Positions 1 through 9,736 of a stretch of DNA of 64,000 nucleotides are shown piece by piece. The notes under the pieces were generated by a model. It did no database searches. It was given only the letters and a program-made list of their open reading frames with translations, and was not told the origin of the DNA. Each line of letters begins with the position of its first letter. Position 1 is the first letter of the stretch. The position numbers were made by a program, and so were the translations under genes. This stretch comes from Flavobacterium sp. 83 (GTDB taxonomy: Bacteria > Bacteroidota > Bacteroidia > Flavobacteriales > Flavobacteriaceae): the NCBI RefSeq assembly GCF_000744835.1, contig NZ_JQMS01000001.1:372001-436000 (forward strand), written 5' to 3'.

Positions 1-348
1 TAAGAAAACCAAACCATCAAGCACACGCAAAGAACGGTTTACTTCAACCGTAAAGTCAACGTGTCCCGGAGTATCGATAATATTGAAGTGATAAGGTAAT
101 GTTTCAGGTAAAATTTTACCTTGTGTAGTTGGAAAATTCCATTCACAAGTTGTAGCAGCAGAAGTAATTGTAATACCTCTTTCTTGCTCTTGCGCCATCC
201 AGTCCATTGTTGCAGCACCATCATGCACTTCACCAATTTTGTGTGATTTTCCAGTATAGAATAATATACGCTCAGTAGTTGTTGTTTTACCAGCATCAAT
301 GTGAGCAGCAATTCCTATATTTCTTGTATATTTAAGATCTCTAGCCAT
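1..348 (-). CDS. fusA: Elongation factor G, N-terminal part (cut by window edge)
   Basis: Translational GTPase that moves tRNAs and mRNA through the ribosome after peptide-bond formation. Only the first 116 codons are present, and the rest lies beyond position 1. The start is the ATG read from 348 ([16 protein letters not shown]). Visible G-domain motifs are the P-loop AHIDAGKTT at about residues 15-23, the switch I motif RGITI near 60, and DTPGH near 91-95. It is the third gene of the str operon, 10 bases after rpsG, and is probably driven by the promoter ahead of rpsL. No damage is visible in the part seen. Confidence 0.97.
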   Translation of the reverse strand, partial: MARDLKYTRNIGIAAHIDAGKTTTTERILFYTGKSHKIGEVHDGAATMDWMAQEQERGITITSAATTCEWNFPTTQGKILPETLPYHFNIIDTPGHVDFTVEVNRSLRVLDGLVFL

Positions 349-358
349 TTCTTAAGAA

Positions 359-835
359 TTAAAATCTAAAGTGAGAGAAAGCTTTGTTAGCCTCTGCCAT
401 TTTGTGAGTATCCATTCTTTTCTTAACAGCAGCTCCTTCTTCTTTAGCCGCAGCTAAACATTCTGAAGCTAACCTTTGAGCCATTGATTTTTCGTTTCTT
501 CTTCTTGAATAAAGAATTAACCATTTCATAGCCATAGAAATTTTTCTGTCTGGTCTAATTTGCATTGGAATTTGAAATGTAGCACCACCAACTCTACGAC
601 TACGCACTTCTACGTGAGGCATAACATTAGTTAATGCATCTTTCCAAATCTCTAACGATGGTTTCTCAGCATCTTGTTTTTTAGACTCAATGATGTCAAT
701 AGCATCATAAAATACTTTAAACGCTGTCGATTTTTTTCCATCCCACATTAAGTTGTTCACAAAACGTGTTACCAGTTGGTCATTAAACCTTGGATCTGGT
801 AAAAGTGGTCTTTTCTTTGCCGCTCTTTTTCTCAT
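359..835 (-). CDS. rpsG: 30S ribosomal protein S7
   Basis: Primary 16S rRNA-binding protein that nucleates folding of the small-subunit head and lines the E and P sites. The 158 residues match the usual bacterial length of about 156. The typical start MRKRAAKKRPLLPDPRFND and the conserved segment VEVRSRRVGGATFQIPM, followed by RPDRK, are present. It lies between rpsL (74-base gap) and fusA (10-base gap) on the same strand, the standard str operon order. In enterobacteria S7 represses its own operon by binding the rpsL-rpsG spacer; whether that holds here cannot be read from the sequence. Confidence 0.98.
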   Translation of the reverse strand: MRKRAAKKRPLLPDPRFNDQLVTRFVNNLMWDGKKSTAFKVFYDAIDIIESKKQDAEKPSLEIWKDALTNVMPHVEVRSRRVGGATFQIPMQIRPDRKISMAMKWLILYSRRRNEKSMAQRLASECLAAAKEEGAAVKKRMDTHKMAEANKAFSHFRF

Positions 836-909
836 GTCTTTTTTTTAATAAAATGTCATACCTATACAGCTGCAACGAATCACATCTCTACAAGAAATAA
901 CTTTTTAAA

Positions 910-1293
910 TTACTTTTTTGCTTCTTTTGGGCGTTTTGCTCCGTACTTAGATCTTCTTTGCGTTCTTCCTGCTACTCCTGACGTATCAAGCGCACCACGA
1001 ACGATGTGATATCTAACTCCTGGTAAATCTTTTACCCTTCCACCCCTAACTAATACTATCGAGTGCTCTTGTAGATTGTGTCCTTCACCAGGGATATAAG
1101 CATTCACTTCATTACCATTTGTCAAACGTACACGCGCTACTTTACGCATTGCAGAGTTTGGTTTTTTTGGTGTTGTAGTGTAAACACGCGTACAAACCCC
1201 TCTTCTTTGAGGACAAGAATCTAAAGCAACCGATTTACTCTTCTTAGTTATCTGAGTTCTTCCTGTTCTTACTAATTGTTGAATTGTTGGCAT
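910..1293 (-). CDS. rpsL: 30S ribosomal protein S12
   Basis: Decoding-centre protein that monitors codon-anticodon pairing. It has 127 residues, a normal length. The loop [16 protein letters not shown] and the segment [13 protein letters not shown] are intact. The lysines equivalent to E. coli K43 and K88, the usual streptomycin-resistance positions, are both lysine, so this looks like the sensitive wild-type allele. It is the first gene of the str operon and has a clear promoter about 54 bases upstream of its ATG. Confidence 0.98.
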
Positions 1294-1346
1294 AATTAAT
1301 ACTAAAAATTTCTTATTATATTAAATTCCCGCTTTTTACGGGGTTG

Positions 1347-1377
1347 CAAATGTAGAAAATATTTTTCACTCTACAAA
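1347..1377 (-). promoter_or_regulatory. Promoter of the rpsL-rpsG-fusA operon
   Basis: Read on the minus strand, TTTG (1374-1377) is followed after 19 bases by TACATTTG (1347-1354). This is a perfect match to the Bacteroidota housekeeping pattern TTTG-N17-23-TAnnTTTG. Transcription would start near 1340, about 45-50 bases before the rpsL ATG. Confidence 0.8.
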
Positions 1378-1414
1378 CGTTAAACCATTAATTTTCAATA
1401 AGATTATTTTACTA

Positions 1415-1445
1415 TTTGATTTTTATTACAAACCATAGATATTTG
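1415..1445 (+). promoter_or_regulatory. Putative promoter of the Omp85-like gene
   Basis: TTTG at 1415-1418 is followed, 19 bases later, by GATATTTG at 1438-1445, which matches seven of eight positions of TAnnTTTG. The TTG start codon of the downstream gene lies 28 bases further on. It is divergent from the rpsL promoter. Confidence 0.5.
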
Positions 1446-1473
1446 CATTACATTTATTAAAACATAAAATCAT

Positions 1474-3183
1474 TTGAAACCTCTCTTAATATCTTTTTTG
1501 CTTTTATTTTTTGGGTTAAATTGTTTAGCTCAAAATTTTCAGCTGCACATAATTGGAAGCACGGATTCTGAAACAAAAACCATTGATTCCTTAAAATACA
1601 ATTCAAATCATAAAAATACAAAATCTGCTACAGATGAAATAAATCGAATATCAGAGAGACTATCAAAAATAGGATTTATAGAAAACAAAATTGTCACTAC
1701 AATCAAAACAAAAGACTCTACTTATCTAACCAAATTAAACCTAGGAAACAAAATTAAATCTATACGTATATATATAGGTAGAAACACTCAATTAAACAAC
1801 ATAGTCAACCCAAACAAAACTACCGACACAATAACACTCAAATACGAAGAAACTGAAACTTTCTTAAACAACACCCTTAAAAAATTAGAAGAAAACGGAT
1901 TTGCTTTAGCAAAATTAAAACTAACAAATATCCAAAAGAAAAAAAAAGTTCTTTATGCCGATTTAGAATCCATACCCAACAAAAAAAGACAATTAAATTC
2001 AATTGAAATAAAATATACAGAAAAAGACAATAAAACCAATTTTCCAAAAAGCCATACTAACCAAATTAACAAGAAATACAAAAACAAAATTTTCAATAAA
2101 AGCACTATTGAAGAGATTCATAATGAATTTGAGAAATTCAGATTTATAACCCAAGTTAAATATCCAGAGATTTTATTAACTAAAGACAGCACTAAAATTT
2201 ACATCTATCTCGAAAAAAGAAAATCAAATACTTTTGATGGATTTATAGGCTTTTCTAATAACGATAACAAAAAAATAAAATTTAATGGCTATCTAGATAT
2301 AGCACTCGAAAACATACTAGGCGCAGGAGAGGAATTTTCCATTTACTGGAAAAGTGACGAAAACAAACAAAAAACATTTAATACAAGTATAGAAATACCC
2401 TATCTATTTAACAGCCCTTTAGAAATTAAAGCAAATCTTGCGATTTTTAAACAAGACAGCACTTTCCAAAACACAAAAACAAGCATTGATTTAGGATATT
2501 TAATCGATTACAGCTCGCGAATTTACATGGGCTATCAATCAACCGAATCTAGCGACATACAAAACACAAACAGCGAACAACTAAGCGACTATAAAAACTA
2601 TTATTTAACTTCAAGTTTTGAATACACAAAAAACGATTACAACAACATTATTTTTCAAAAAAAATCAGCATTTTCAACAACAATCGGTATCGGGAAAAGA
2701 CAAATAAATAATCAATATGCAACTCCTAAACCAATTAAACAATTTTTCATAAACATAGATGCAGACCATACTTTCTATTTAAATAGAAAAAATAACATCA
2801 ACATAAAAAGTCAAAATTATTTTTTACAAAGCGATAAATACATAATAAACGAATTATACCGTTTTGGCGGTACTAAATCAATAAGAGGATTTGAAGAAAA
2901 CAGCTTACAAGCAAATTTATTTACATCAATTTTAACAGAATATCGTTATGTTCTTTCTACAAGTTTATACTTACATTCTATAATAGATTATGCAATCTAT
3001 ACTGACAAATCTACAACTGACAAAAGCAACCAAAAAACAGAACTTATCGCATTAGGACTAGGACTGGGACTGCAAACAAAAAACGGATTACTGAAATTTG
3101 CTTTAGCAAGTGGAAACACAAAAAATCAAAAATTAAATTTTTATAACACTATTGTTCACATATGTTACAATGTTAAATTTTGA
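1474..3183 (+). CDS. Omp85/BamA-TamA family outer-membrane barrel protein
   Basis: A 569-residue exported protein with signal peptide MKPLLISFLLLFFGLNCLAQ. It has about 280 residues of Lys/Asn-rich POTRA-like sequence, then a C-terminal beta-barrel. The barrel carries the Omp85 hallmark FGGTKSIRGFEENS (near residue 468), which lies in the lid-lock loop of the family. Such proteins insert or translocate outer-membrane proteins, or act as polypeptide transporters; the substrate here is unknown. It is shorter than BamA (about 800 residues), so it is not the essential BamA, and nearer to a TamA or D15-like accessory. The start is TTG: an in-frame stop lies nine bases upstream and the signal peptide begins immediately at the TTG. 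No partner gene is adjacent. Confidence 0.8.
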   Translation: MKPLLISFLLLFFGLNCLAQNFQLHIIGSTDSETKTIDSLKYNSNHKNTKSATDEINRISERLSKIGFIENKIVTTIKTKDSTYLTKLNLGNKIKSIRIYIGRNTQLNNIVNPNKTTDTITLKYEETETFLNNTLKKLEENGFALAKLKLTNIQKKKKVLYADLESIPNKKRQLNSIEIKYTEKDNKTNFPKSHTNQINKKYKNKIFNKSTIEEIHNEFEKFRFITQVKYPEILLTKDSTKIYIYLEKRKSNTFDGFIGFSNNDNKKIKFNGYLDIALENILGAGEEFSIYWKSDENKQKTFNTSIEIPYLFNSPLEIKANLAIFKQDSTFQNTKTSIDLGYLIDYSSRIYMGYQSTESSDIQNTNSEQLSDYKNYYLTSSFEYTKNDYNNIIFQKKSAFSTTIGIGKRQINNQYATPKPIKQFFINIDADHTFYLNRKNNINIKSQNYFLQSDKYIINELYRFGGTKSIRGFEENSLQANLFTSILTEYRYVLSTSLYLHSIIDYAIYTDKSTTDKSNQKTELIALGLGLGLQTKNGLLKFALASGNTKNQKLNFYNTIVHICYNVKF

Positions 3184-3268
3184 ATGCGTGCATAAAAAAT
3201 CATTTCAAATGTTAGGAAAGTTAACAAATTATTAAGATTTTTGTCTCACTAATTCAAAATATTTAAAA

Positions 3269-6200
3269 ATGAAACTAAAGTTCAATGGATTCTTAGTACT
3301 ATTAGTAGTACTTGTGGCGCAACTAACTTTTGCGCAAGAGAGAGCTGTTTCAGGAACTGTTTCTGACAATGCAGGACTGCCTTTACCAGGCGTGAGTGTA
3401 TTAGTAAAAGGAACAAAAACTGGAACACAAACAGATTTTGACGGAAAATATTCTATCAAAGCAACACCAAGCCAAGTCTTGGTTTTTAGCTACATTGGAA
3501 TGAAAACCCGCGAAGTAGCAGCAAGTTCATCAACTGTTAATGCAAAATTAGCAAGTGACGCATTAGAACTTGAAGGAGTTGTAGTAACCGCTTTGGGGAT
3601 CAAAAGAGAAAAAAAATCTCTTGGTTATGCAACCCAAGAGGTCAAAGCTGAAGATTTAAATTCAGGGGCAGGAAGCGGAAATTTCATTAACGAACTTTCT
3701 GGTAAAGTAGCTGGTGTTAACATCAAGAGAAATAACAACTTTGGTGGTTCTTCTAGTATTGTATCTCGTGGTGTAAAAAGCTTAACAGGTAATAACGAAA
3801 TGTTAATTGTTATTGACGGAATGCCAATCAACAATTCCAACATCAACTCAAATACTGGAAGCCAAACAACCGGAGCAGGAAACACCTATGATTACGGGAA
3901 TGCCGCAATGGACATCAATCCAGACGACATTGAAAGCGTAAATATCCTTAAAGGTGCAGCAGCTTCTGCATTATATGGTTATTTAGGAGGAAATGGTGTT
4001 GTAATGATTACTACTAAAAAAGGAAAATCTAAAAAAGGATTAGGAATTACTGTATCTAGCGAATTTGTTGCAGGTACAATCGACAAATCTACTTTTGTAA
4101 AATATCAAACTAAATATGGAGCTGGCTATGGTCCATTTTATGAAGATGAATCTGGTTACTTCTTATCAAGAGATATTGACGGAGATGGCGTTAAAGATTT
4201 AGTAGTTCCAACTTCTGAAGATGCTTCTTACGGAGCTGCCTTTGACCCTAAATTAATGGTATACAACTGGAATGCGTTTACTCCTTGGTCAGACAGTTAT
4301 CAAAAAAAGACTCCTTGGATGGCTGCTAAAAATGACCCTACTACATTTTTCCAAACTGCTACAACGTTCAACAACTCTATCTCTTTAGAAGACGGAAACG
4401 ACACTACAAATTTTGTTTTTAATTTCTCTAACTCTAAACAAAATGGTATTTTACCAAATAGTGAAATGAACAAAAACAGCTTAAGCGCTAAAATAAGTCA
4501 TAAGTTCTCTGACCGATTAACTCTTAGCACATTTGCTAATTTTAATGCACAATCTACACTTGGTAGAAATTCAACTGGTTACAATGAAAACATCATGTCT
4601 AACTTCCGTCAATGGTGGCAGACTAACGTAGATGTTCAAGAATTGAAACAAGTATTTGAAAGATCCGGTGGTCAAAACATCAACTGGAACTACGCTGACC
4701 CATCTGATTTAAATCAAATTTACTGGGACAATCCATATTTCATAAGATATAAAAACTTTCAAACTGACGAAAGAAATAGATTCTTAGGATATGGTAAATT
4801 AGATTATAAATTAACTGATTGGTTAACTGCTACAGGTAAAATCTCAACAGATTCATACAGCGAATTACGTGAAGAAAGAAGAGCATTTGGATCTATTGCG
4901 GGTGACTTTGGTATCAACAGACAAGCAGAAACTTCAGGATATCAAAAGTACAACAGAACTTTCTCCGAGCAAAATTATGACTTCATTTTGACTTTCAAAA
5001 AAGACATCTCTGAAAACATTAGCTTCAATGGAGTAGCAGGAGGAACAGTTGTTAGAACCAGAATCATATCCACTTTGAATTCAACAGTGGGAGGATTAAT
5101 CGTTCCGGACCTTTTCAGCTTATCAAATTCTAAAAAAGCAGTATCATACCCAACTGAATCAGAAGTAAATCAAGGAATAAACAGCTACTATGCTTCCGCT
5201 TCTTTTGGATACAAAGACTTTGCATTTTTAGATGGAACCGTAAGAAGAGATGCTTTCTCAAGCTTACCACAAAATGCAAATGCAATTAATACTTATTCAG
5301 CTTCTGGATCTTATGTTTTCACAAAACACGTTAACGCACCATGGTTAAGTTTTGGTAAAATTAGAGCAGGTTATTCAGAAAGCCCACTTGGAACACCAAA
5401 TCAATCATTAATAGATACGTATATCAAAAATGATCCATTTGGTGATGAGCAATCCTATTCAGTTGCTTCTACGAAAAACAATCCAAACTTAAAAGCAGTT
5501 AAAACCAATACACAAGAAATTGGTTTAGAAATGCAATTTTTAAACAGAAGAATTGGTTTTGAAGTAAGTGCCTACAAAAATGAAAATAAAGGAGAAGCTA
5601 TTTCAGTTCCTTATTCAACAGCAACAGGAAACAGTGCCAGATATCTTAATGCTGCTACAGTAGAAAACAAAGGTCTTGAAATACAGTTTAATGTAACTCC
5701 GGTTAAAACTAAAGATTTTCAATGGGAAGTTTTTGTAAACTGGTCTACAAATAAAAATAAAGTTACTAAATTAGTAGATGGAATTGACAACCTTAGATTA
5801 AGTTCATTTGGTCAAGGTGTTACTCTTAATGCAGCAGTAGGTCAGCCTTATGGTGTACTTAGAGGTACTGATTTCACTTATTTAAATGGTCAAAAAGTAG
5901 TAGGTGCAAATGGAAGATATGTAATTAATCCTTCAGCAAACAATGTAATTGGAGATGTGAACCCTGACTGGCTAGGTGGTATACGTAACAAATTTACTTA
6001 CAAGAGTATTTCTTTTGGTTTCTTGATTGACATGAAAAAAGGAGGAGATATATTTTCTCTTGACCAAACTTATGGTTTAGCTACAGGTCTATATGACATT
6101 ACTGCAGGTAATAACGAATTAGGAAATCCAATAAGAAACACAATCGCAAATGGAGGTGGAGTTATCTTGCCAGGCGTAAAAGCTGACGGAACTCCTAACA

Positions 6201-6526
6201 CTACGAGAACTCCTTCTCCTAACCAATACGGAAACGTATCAGGATACAGAAGAGCTCCAAACGCAGCGGCTATATACGATGCTTCTTTCATAAAATTAAG
6301 AGAAGTGAACATTACTTATTCTTTACCATCTACAATCGTTTCGAAAATGAAACTTACTGATATGAAATTCAGCATAGTAGGATCTAATTTATGGATAATT
6401 GACAAAAACCTTCCTTATGCTGATCCAGAAAGTGGACTAAGTGCAAACTCTAATTCTGCAGGTTACTCAATAGGTTCATTGCCAACAACTAGAAACATTG
6501 GTTGTAACGTAACATTTAAATTTTAA
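3269..6526 (+). CDS. SusC/RagA family TonB-dependent outer-membrane transporter
   Basis: A 1085-residue TonB-dependent importer, the normal length for SusC. In order it has a signal peptide ending near FAQ (residue 22), a carboxypeptidase-regulatory-like domain (VSGTVSDNAGLPLPGVSVLV), a plug domain with IVIDGMPINNSN near residue 188, then a long 22-strand-type barrel ending in NIGCNVTFKF, with the terminal aromatic typical of barrels. SusC forms a lidded complex with its SusD partner, encoded three bases downstream. No glycosidase, peptidase or regulator is adjacent, so the ligand (glycan, peptide or other) cannot be named. Import would need ExbB/ExbD/TonB, for which candidates lie at 50.9-53 kb. 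Confidence 0.93.
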   Translation: MKLKFNGFLVLLVVLVAQLTFAQERAVSGTVSDNAGLPLPGVSVLVKGTKTGTQTDFDGKYSIKATPSQVLVFSYIGMKTREVAASSSTVNAKLASDALELEGVVVTALGIKREKKSLGYATQEVKAEDLNSGAGSGNFINELSGKVAGVNIKRNNNFGGSSSIVSRGVKSLTGNNEMLIVIDGMPINNSNINSNTGSQTTGAGNTYDYGNAAMDINPDDIESVNILKGAAASALYGYLGGNGVVMITTKKGKSKKGLGITVSSEFVAGTIDKSTFVKYQTKYGAGYGPFYEDESGYFLSRDIDGDGVKDLVVPTSEDASYGAAFDPKLMVYNWNAFTPWSDSYQKKTPWMAAKNDPTTFFQTATTFNNSISLEDGNDTTNFVFNFSNSKQNGILPNSEMNKNSLSAKISHKFSDRLTLSTFANFNAQSTLGRNSTGYNENIMSNFRQWWQTNVDVQELKQVFERSGGQNINWNYADPSDLNQIYWDNPYFIRYKNFQTDERNRFLGYGKLDYKLTDWLTATGKISTDSYSELREERRAFGSIAGDFGINRQAETSGYQKYNRTFSEQNYDFILTFKKDISENISFNGVAGGTVVRTRIISTLNSTVGGLIVPDLFSLSNSKKAVSYPTESEVNQGINSYYASASFGYKDFAFLDGTVRRDAFSSLPQNANAINTYSASGSYVFTKHVNAPWLSFGKIRAGYSESPLGTPNQSLIDTYIKNDPFGDEQSYSVASTKNNPNLKAVKTNTQEIGLEMQFLNRRIGFEVSAYKNENKGEAISVPYSTATGNSARYLNAATVENKGLEIQFNVTPVKTKDFQWEVFVNWSTNKNKVTKLVDGIDNLRLSSFGQGVTLNAAVGQPYGVLRGTDFTYLNGQKVVGANGRYVINPSANNVIGDVNPDWLGGIRNKFTYKSISFGFLIDMKKGGDIFSLDQTYGLATGLYDITAGNNELGNPIRNTIANGGGVILPGVKADGTPNTTRTPSPNQYGNVSGYRRAPNAAAIYDASFIKLREVNITYSLPSTIVSKMKLTDMKFSIVGSNLWIIDKNLPYADPESGLSANSNSAGYSIGSLPTTRNIGCNVTFKF

Positions 6527-6529
6527 ATT

Positions 6530-7978
6530 ATGAAAAAGATACTTTTATTCATCTCATTTATAGCCTTAACGGTATCATGCTCTGATGATATTACAGGACT
6601 AAATGTAGATACGAAAAACCCAACTACGACCAAACCAGAGTATTTATTCACAAATGCTCAACATGCACTAGTTGATCAGATAGTTAATGCTTCTGTAAAC
6701 AAAAACGTTTTCAGATTATTTACTCAATACTGGGCAGAAACCACCTATCCAGATGAAAGTCAGTATAATTTAACAACCAGACCGATTCCAGATTTTCATT
6801 TTACTACTCTTTACAGAGATGTATTAAGAGATTTCAAAGAATCTAAAACAGCATTGGACGGCCAAATTGTTGCAGGTGCTGCAGAAACTGCAGTTTTAAA
6901 TAACAAAAAAGCTATCGTTGCTATTATGTCTGCCTATACTTACAGTGTATTGGTTGATACTTTTGGTGATGTACCTTATACTGAAGCATTGGACATTGAA
7001 GGTCATCCTTTACCAAAGTATGATGACGCACAGACCATCTACAAGGACCTTATCAGTAAATTAACTACTGCTAGCGCTGCCCTAGACGCTTCTGCAGCTA
7101 GTTTTGGATCTGCAGATTTAATTTATGGTGGAAATGCAGCAAAATGGAAAAAATTTGCTAATTCACTTAGATTAAGACTTGCTGTAAACATGTATGATGT
7201 CGATGCTGCTTATGCTACTGCTCAAATAAATGCAGCCGTTAGCGATGGGCTTATAACTAGCAATGCTGATAATGCAGATTTACATTATTTAGGTGCAGAA
7301 CCTAATGCAAATCAGCTATATGTTGACATTGTAGCTAGTAACAGAAAAGATTTTGTAATAGCAGATACATTTGTAAACAAATTGAATGATTTAAGTGATC
7401 CAAGAAGAGCTAAATATTTCACATTTGCTCCTGAAACTACTAATTACATTGGAGGTACATATGGTGCATCAAATAGCTACACAAATTACTCTCACATTAA
7501 CGAAACAATACTTGAGCCTACGTTTCCAGGAACAATATTTGATTATACAGAAACACAATTTTTGTTAGCTGAAGCAGCTGCAAGAGGAGTAGCTGTTGGA
7601 GGTACTGCTATTACACATTACAATACTGCAATTACAGCTTCAATGGAAAGTTGGGGTGTTGATGCCGCTGACACTGCTCTATATTTAGCACAGCCAAGTG
7701 TAGTATTTGACGCTGTAAACTGGAAAAAAAGCATTGGTGAACAAGCTTGGATTGCTTTATACAACAGAGGTTTTGAAGCATGGACTTCATGGAGAAGATT
7801 AGACTTCCCAGTTTTAGTTGCTCCGGCTTCAACTTACAATGACATTACCTCAGTTCCTACAAGATATAAATATCCTGCTGGTGAACAAACAGTTAATGCC
7901 AAAAATGTAACTGCTGCATCTGCTCTTATCACTGGTGGTGATTTATTGACAACAAAAGTTTTCTGGGATAAACACTAA
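6530..7978 (+). CDS. SusD/RagB-like surface lipoprotein (SusD-like_2 type)
   Basis: A 482-residue lipoprotein that would cap the preceding SusC barrel and bind its ligand on the cell surface. MKKILLFISFIALTVSCSDD is a lipoprotein signal with the acylated Cys at residue 17, followed by acidic residues as expected for surface export in Bacteroidota. The N-terminal region (NVDTKNPTTTKPEYLFTNAQ) and helical TPR-like pattern resemble the SusD-like_2 branch, often linked to non-glycan ligands; that specificity is inference. It is three bases after the SusC gene, so the two are co-transcribed, and a hairpin terminator follows. Confidence 0.9.
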   Translation: MKKILLFISFIALTVSCSDDITGLNVDTKNPTTTKPEYLFTNAQHALVDQIVNASVNKNVFRLFTQYWAETTYPDESQYNLTTRPIPDFHFTTLYRDVLRDFKESKTALDGQIVAGAAETAVLNNKKAIVAIMSAYTYSVLVDTFGDVPYTEALDIEGHPLPKYDDAQTIYKDLISKLTTASAALDASAASFGSADLIYGGNAAKWKKFANSLRLRLAVNMYDVDAAYATAQINAAVSDGLITSNADNADLHYLGAEPNANQLYVDIVASNRKDFVIADTFVNKLNDLSDPRRAKYFTFAPETTNYIGGTYGASNSYTNYSHINETILEPTFPGTIFDYTETQFLLAEAAARGVAVGGTAITHYNTAITASMESWGVDAADTALYLAQPSVVFDAVNWKKSIGEQAWIALYNRGFEAWTSWRRLDFPVLVAPASTYNDITSVPTRYKYPAGEQTVNAKNVTAASALITGGDLLTTKVFWDKH

Positions 7979-8000
7979 ATTTATACCAAAATAAATACTA

Positions 8001-8034
8001 AAGCCACCCTGTTCATTCAGAGTGGCTTTTTTTT
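8001..8034 (+). terminator. Terminator after the SusC/SusD pair
   Basis: AAGCCAC (8001-8007) pairs with GTGGCTT (8022-8028) across a 14-base loop and runs into eight or more T. It lies 23 bases after the SusD stop. Confidence 0.8.
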
Positions 8035-8050
8035 ATAAAAACATTATACC

Positions 8051-8058
8051 TATATTTG
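8051..8058 (+). promoter_or_regulatory. -7 box of rlmB, possibly leaderless
   Basis: TATATTTG is a perfect TAnnTTTG box. Its last base is four bases before the rlmB ATG at 8063, so the transcript would begin at or next to the start codon. No clear -33 TTTG is seen. Confidence 0.55.
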
Positions 8059-8062
8059 CACC

Positions 8063-8797
8063 ATGGAAAAAGAACACCAAATATTCGGGATTAGAGCAAT
8101 AATTGAAGCAATACAAGCAGGCGCAACGGTAGATAAAGTTTACATTCAAAAGGAAGCGAGCAGCGAACTGATGAAAGACTTGATGAAAGTGATGAAACGA
8201 GGCAATATTAATTTCTCCTATGTTCCTGTAGAAAAACTAAACAGATTAACACCTAATAACCATCAAGGTGCTGTTGCAACCATTTCTCCAATCTCCTTTT
8301 TTGATTTAGAATCATTGATAGAATCTGTAATAGAAAATGGTAAAAAACCATTATTTTTAATTTTGGACCAAATATCGGATGCGCGTAATTTTGGTGCTAT
8401 AATCAGAACTGCAGAATGTACCGGTGTAAATGGAATCATTGTTCAAAAGGCCGGTTCAGCACCTGTAAATGGAGATACCGTAAAAACTTCTGCTGGAGCT
8501 GTTTTCAATATTCCAATTTGTAAAGTAGAACATATTAAAGATGCTATTTTTCTGTTACAGGCCAGTGGTATTAAAACAGTAGCTGCTACAGAAAAAACAG
8601 ATCAGAATATTTATGACATTTCTTTAAACGAACCTGTCGCTATCATAATGGGATCAGAAGATCGTGGGGTAAACCCTTCGGTTTTAAAAATTGTTGATGA
8701 AAAAGCAAAACTACCTATGTTTGGAACTATTGGATCTTTAAATGTTTCAGTAGCTTGTGGTGCTTTTTTATATGAAGCGGTAAGACAAAGAAGTTAA
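8063..8797 (+). CDS. rlmB: 23S rRNA (guanosine-2'-O-)-methyltransferase RlmB, TrmH/SpoU family
   Basis: A 244-residue SPOUT methyltransferase expected to 2'-O-methylate G2251 in the 23S rRNA P loop using S-adenosylmethionine. It has the N-terminal substrate-binding domain (about residues 5-75). The knotted catalytic domain follows, with motif 1 NFGAIIRTAE near residue 112, motif 2 IIMGSEDRGV near 193, and motif 3 LNVSVACGAFLYE near 229. The length matches family members. The start MEKEHQIFGIRAI fits the family and sits directly behind a promoter box, so an extended start is unlikely. It is separated from SusD by a terminator and is its own transcription unit. Confidence 0.92.
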   Translation: MEKEHQIFGIRAIIEAIQAGATVDKVYIQKEASSELMKDLMKVMKRGNINFSYVPVEKLNRLTPNNHQGAVATISPISFFDLESLIESVIENGKKPLFLILDQISDARNFGAIIRTAECTGVNGIIVQKAGSAPVNGDTVKTSAGAVFNIPICKVEHIKDAIFLLQASGIKTVAATEKTDQNIYDISLNEPVAIIMGSEDRGVNPSVLKIVDEKAKLPMFGTIGSLNVSVACGAFLYEAVRQRS

Positions 8798-8853
8798 TTC
8801 TATCCCCAACTCTTCTTAAAGAAAAAATCCTAAATAAAGAAATAAAAAATGAA

Positions 8854-9630
8854 TTAGAACTCCGGTTTTGATTCATTTTTTTCGTTTGAGACAATTGTAT
8901 ATTCTACCGGAAAATCAGAGGAGAAATACGATAATAATTTCTCTGTTTCTTCTTCGGGAAGATTTATAAAATTTCCACTTGAATCGAAACGCTGCATGAA
9001 TTTATCTTCTTCAGGATTATAATCTAGTTTTTCCCAATCGTATTTGATTACCTTTTTATACTCGGGTGTTTTGTAAACTAATGATAAAACAAAACCAGTT
9101 ATCAGTCCAGCCAAATGACCTTCCCAAGAAATTGCTTTTTCTCCTAGTGTCTCAGGACTGGGGAAAACATACCAAACTAAACCACCATAAATAACAATTA
9201 CGGCAAGTGACAAAGCCACCAAGCGATAATATTGTGTCTGAATGCCCTTAAAGAAAATAAAACTCACCAAGACATAAATCAAACCACTAGCACCTATATG
9301 ATAATTATCTCTCCCTATAATCCAAGTAATTATTCCCGAAAGCAAAATACCAAATACAATAACTTTAAATGACTGGCTGGCATAAAAAAATTGTAGAGCA
9401 GCCAATAAAATTAGTAACGGAATTGAATTATTATAAAGATGCTCTATATCCGCATGAATAAAAGGACTGAATACAATTCCTTGTAGACCCGAAAACTCTC
9501 TTGGATATATTCCATTTTCAACAAAATCAAAATCAAATCTTATTTCAAGCCAAAAAACAAACCACAACATTACTACAAAAAAAAGTGGAAGTCCAATAAC
9601 CGTATTAGTAAATTTGAAATGATTATCCAT
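8854..9630 (-). CDS. Rhomboid-family intramembrane serine protease
   Basis: A 258-residue polytopic membrane protein with about six transmembrane segments and a soluble acidic C-terminal tail of roughly 65 residues. The rhomboid catalytic dyad is visible: Ser115 in GASGLIYV and His172 in WEGHLAGLITG, each in a hydrophobic helix. The HADIEHLYNN motif (about residues 59-68) corresponds to the conserved loop region of the family. Such proteases cut membrane proteins within the bilayer; no substrate is suggested by context. It faces away from rarA, with a repeat element in the shared upstream region. The acidic tail is not needed for catalysis and may be lineage-specific. Confidence 0.88.
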   Translation of the reverse strand: MDNHFKFTNTVIGLPLFFVVMLWFVFWLEIRFDFDFVENGIYPREFSGLQGIVFSPFIHADIEHLYNNSIPLLILLAALQFFYASQSFKVIVFGILLSGIITWIIGRDNYHIGASGLIYVLVSFIFFKGIQTQYYRLVALSLAVIVIYGGLVWYVFPSPETLGEKAISWEGHLAGLITGFVLSLVYKTPEYKKVIKYDWEKLDYNPEEDKFMQRFDSSGNFINLPEEETEKLLSYFSSDFPVEYTIVSNEKNESKPEF

Positions 9631-9736
9631 TAGTTTTAATTTCGAGTTCTTTTAAATGAAAATCAAAAACTTATCCAAAACCAATTTAATGCTATTTTGT
9701 CATAGTATAACTAAAAGTGATTAGTAATAGAGAGCC

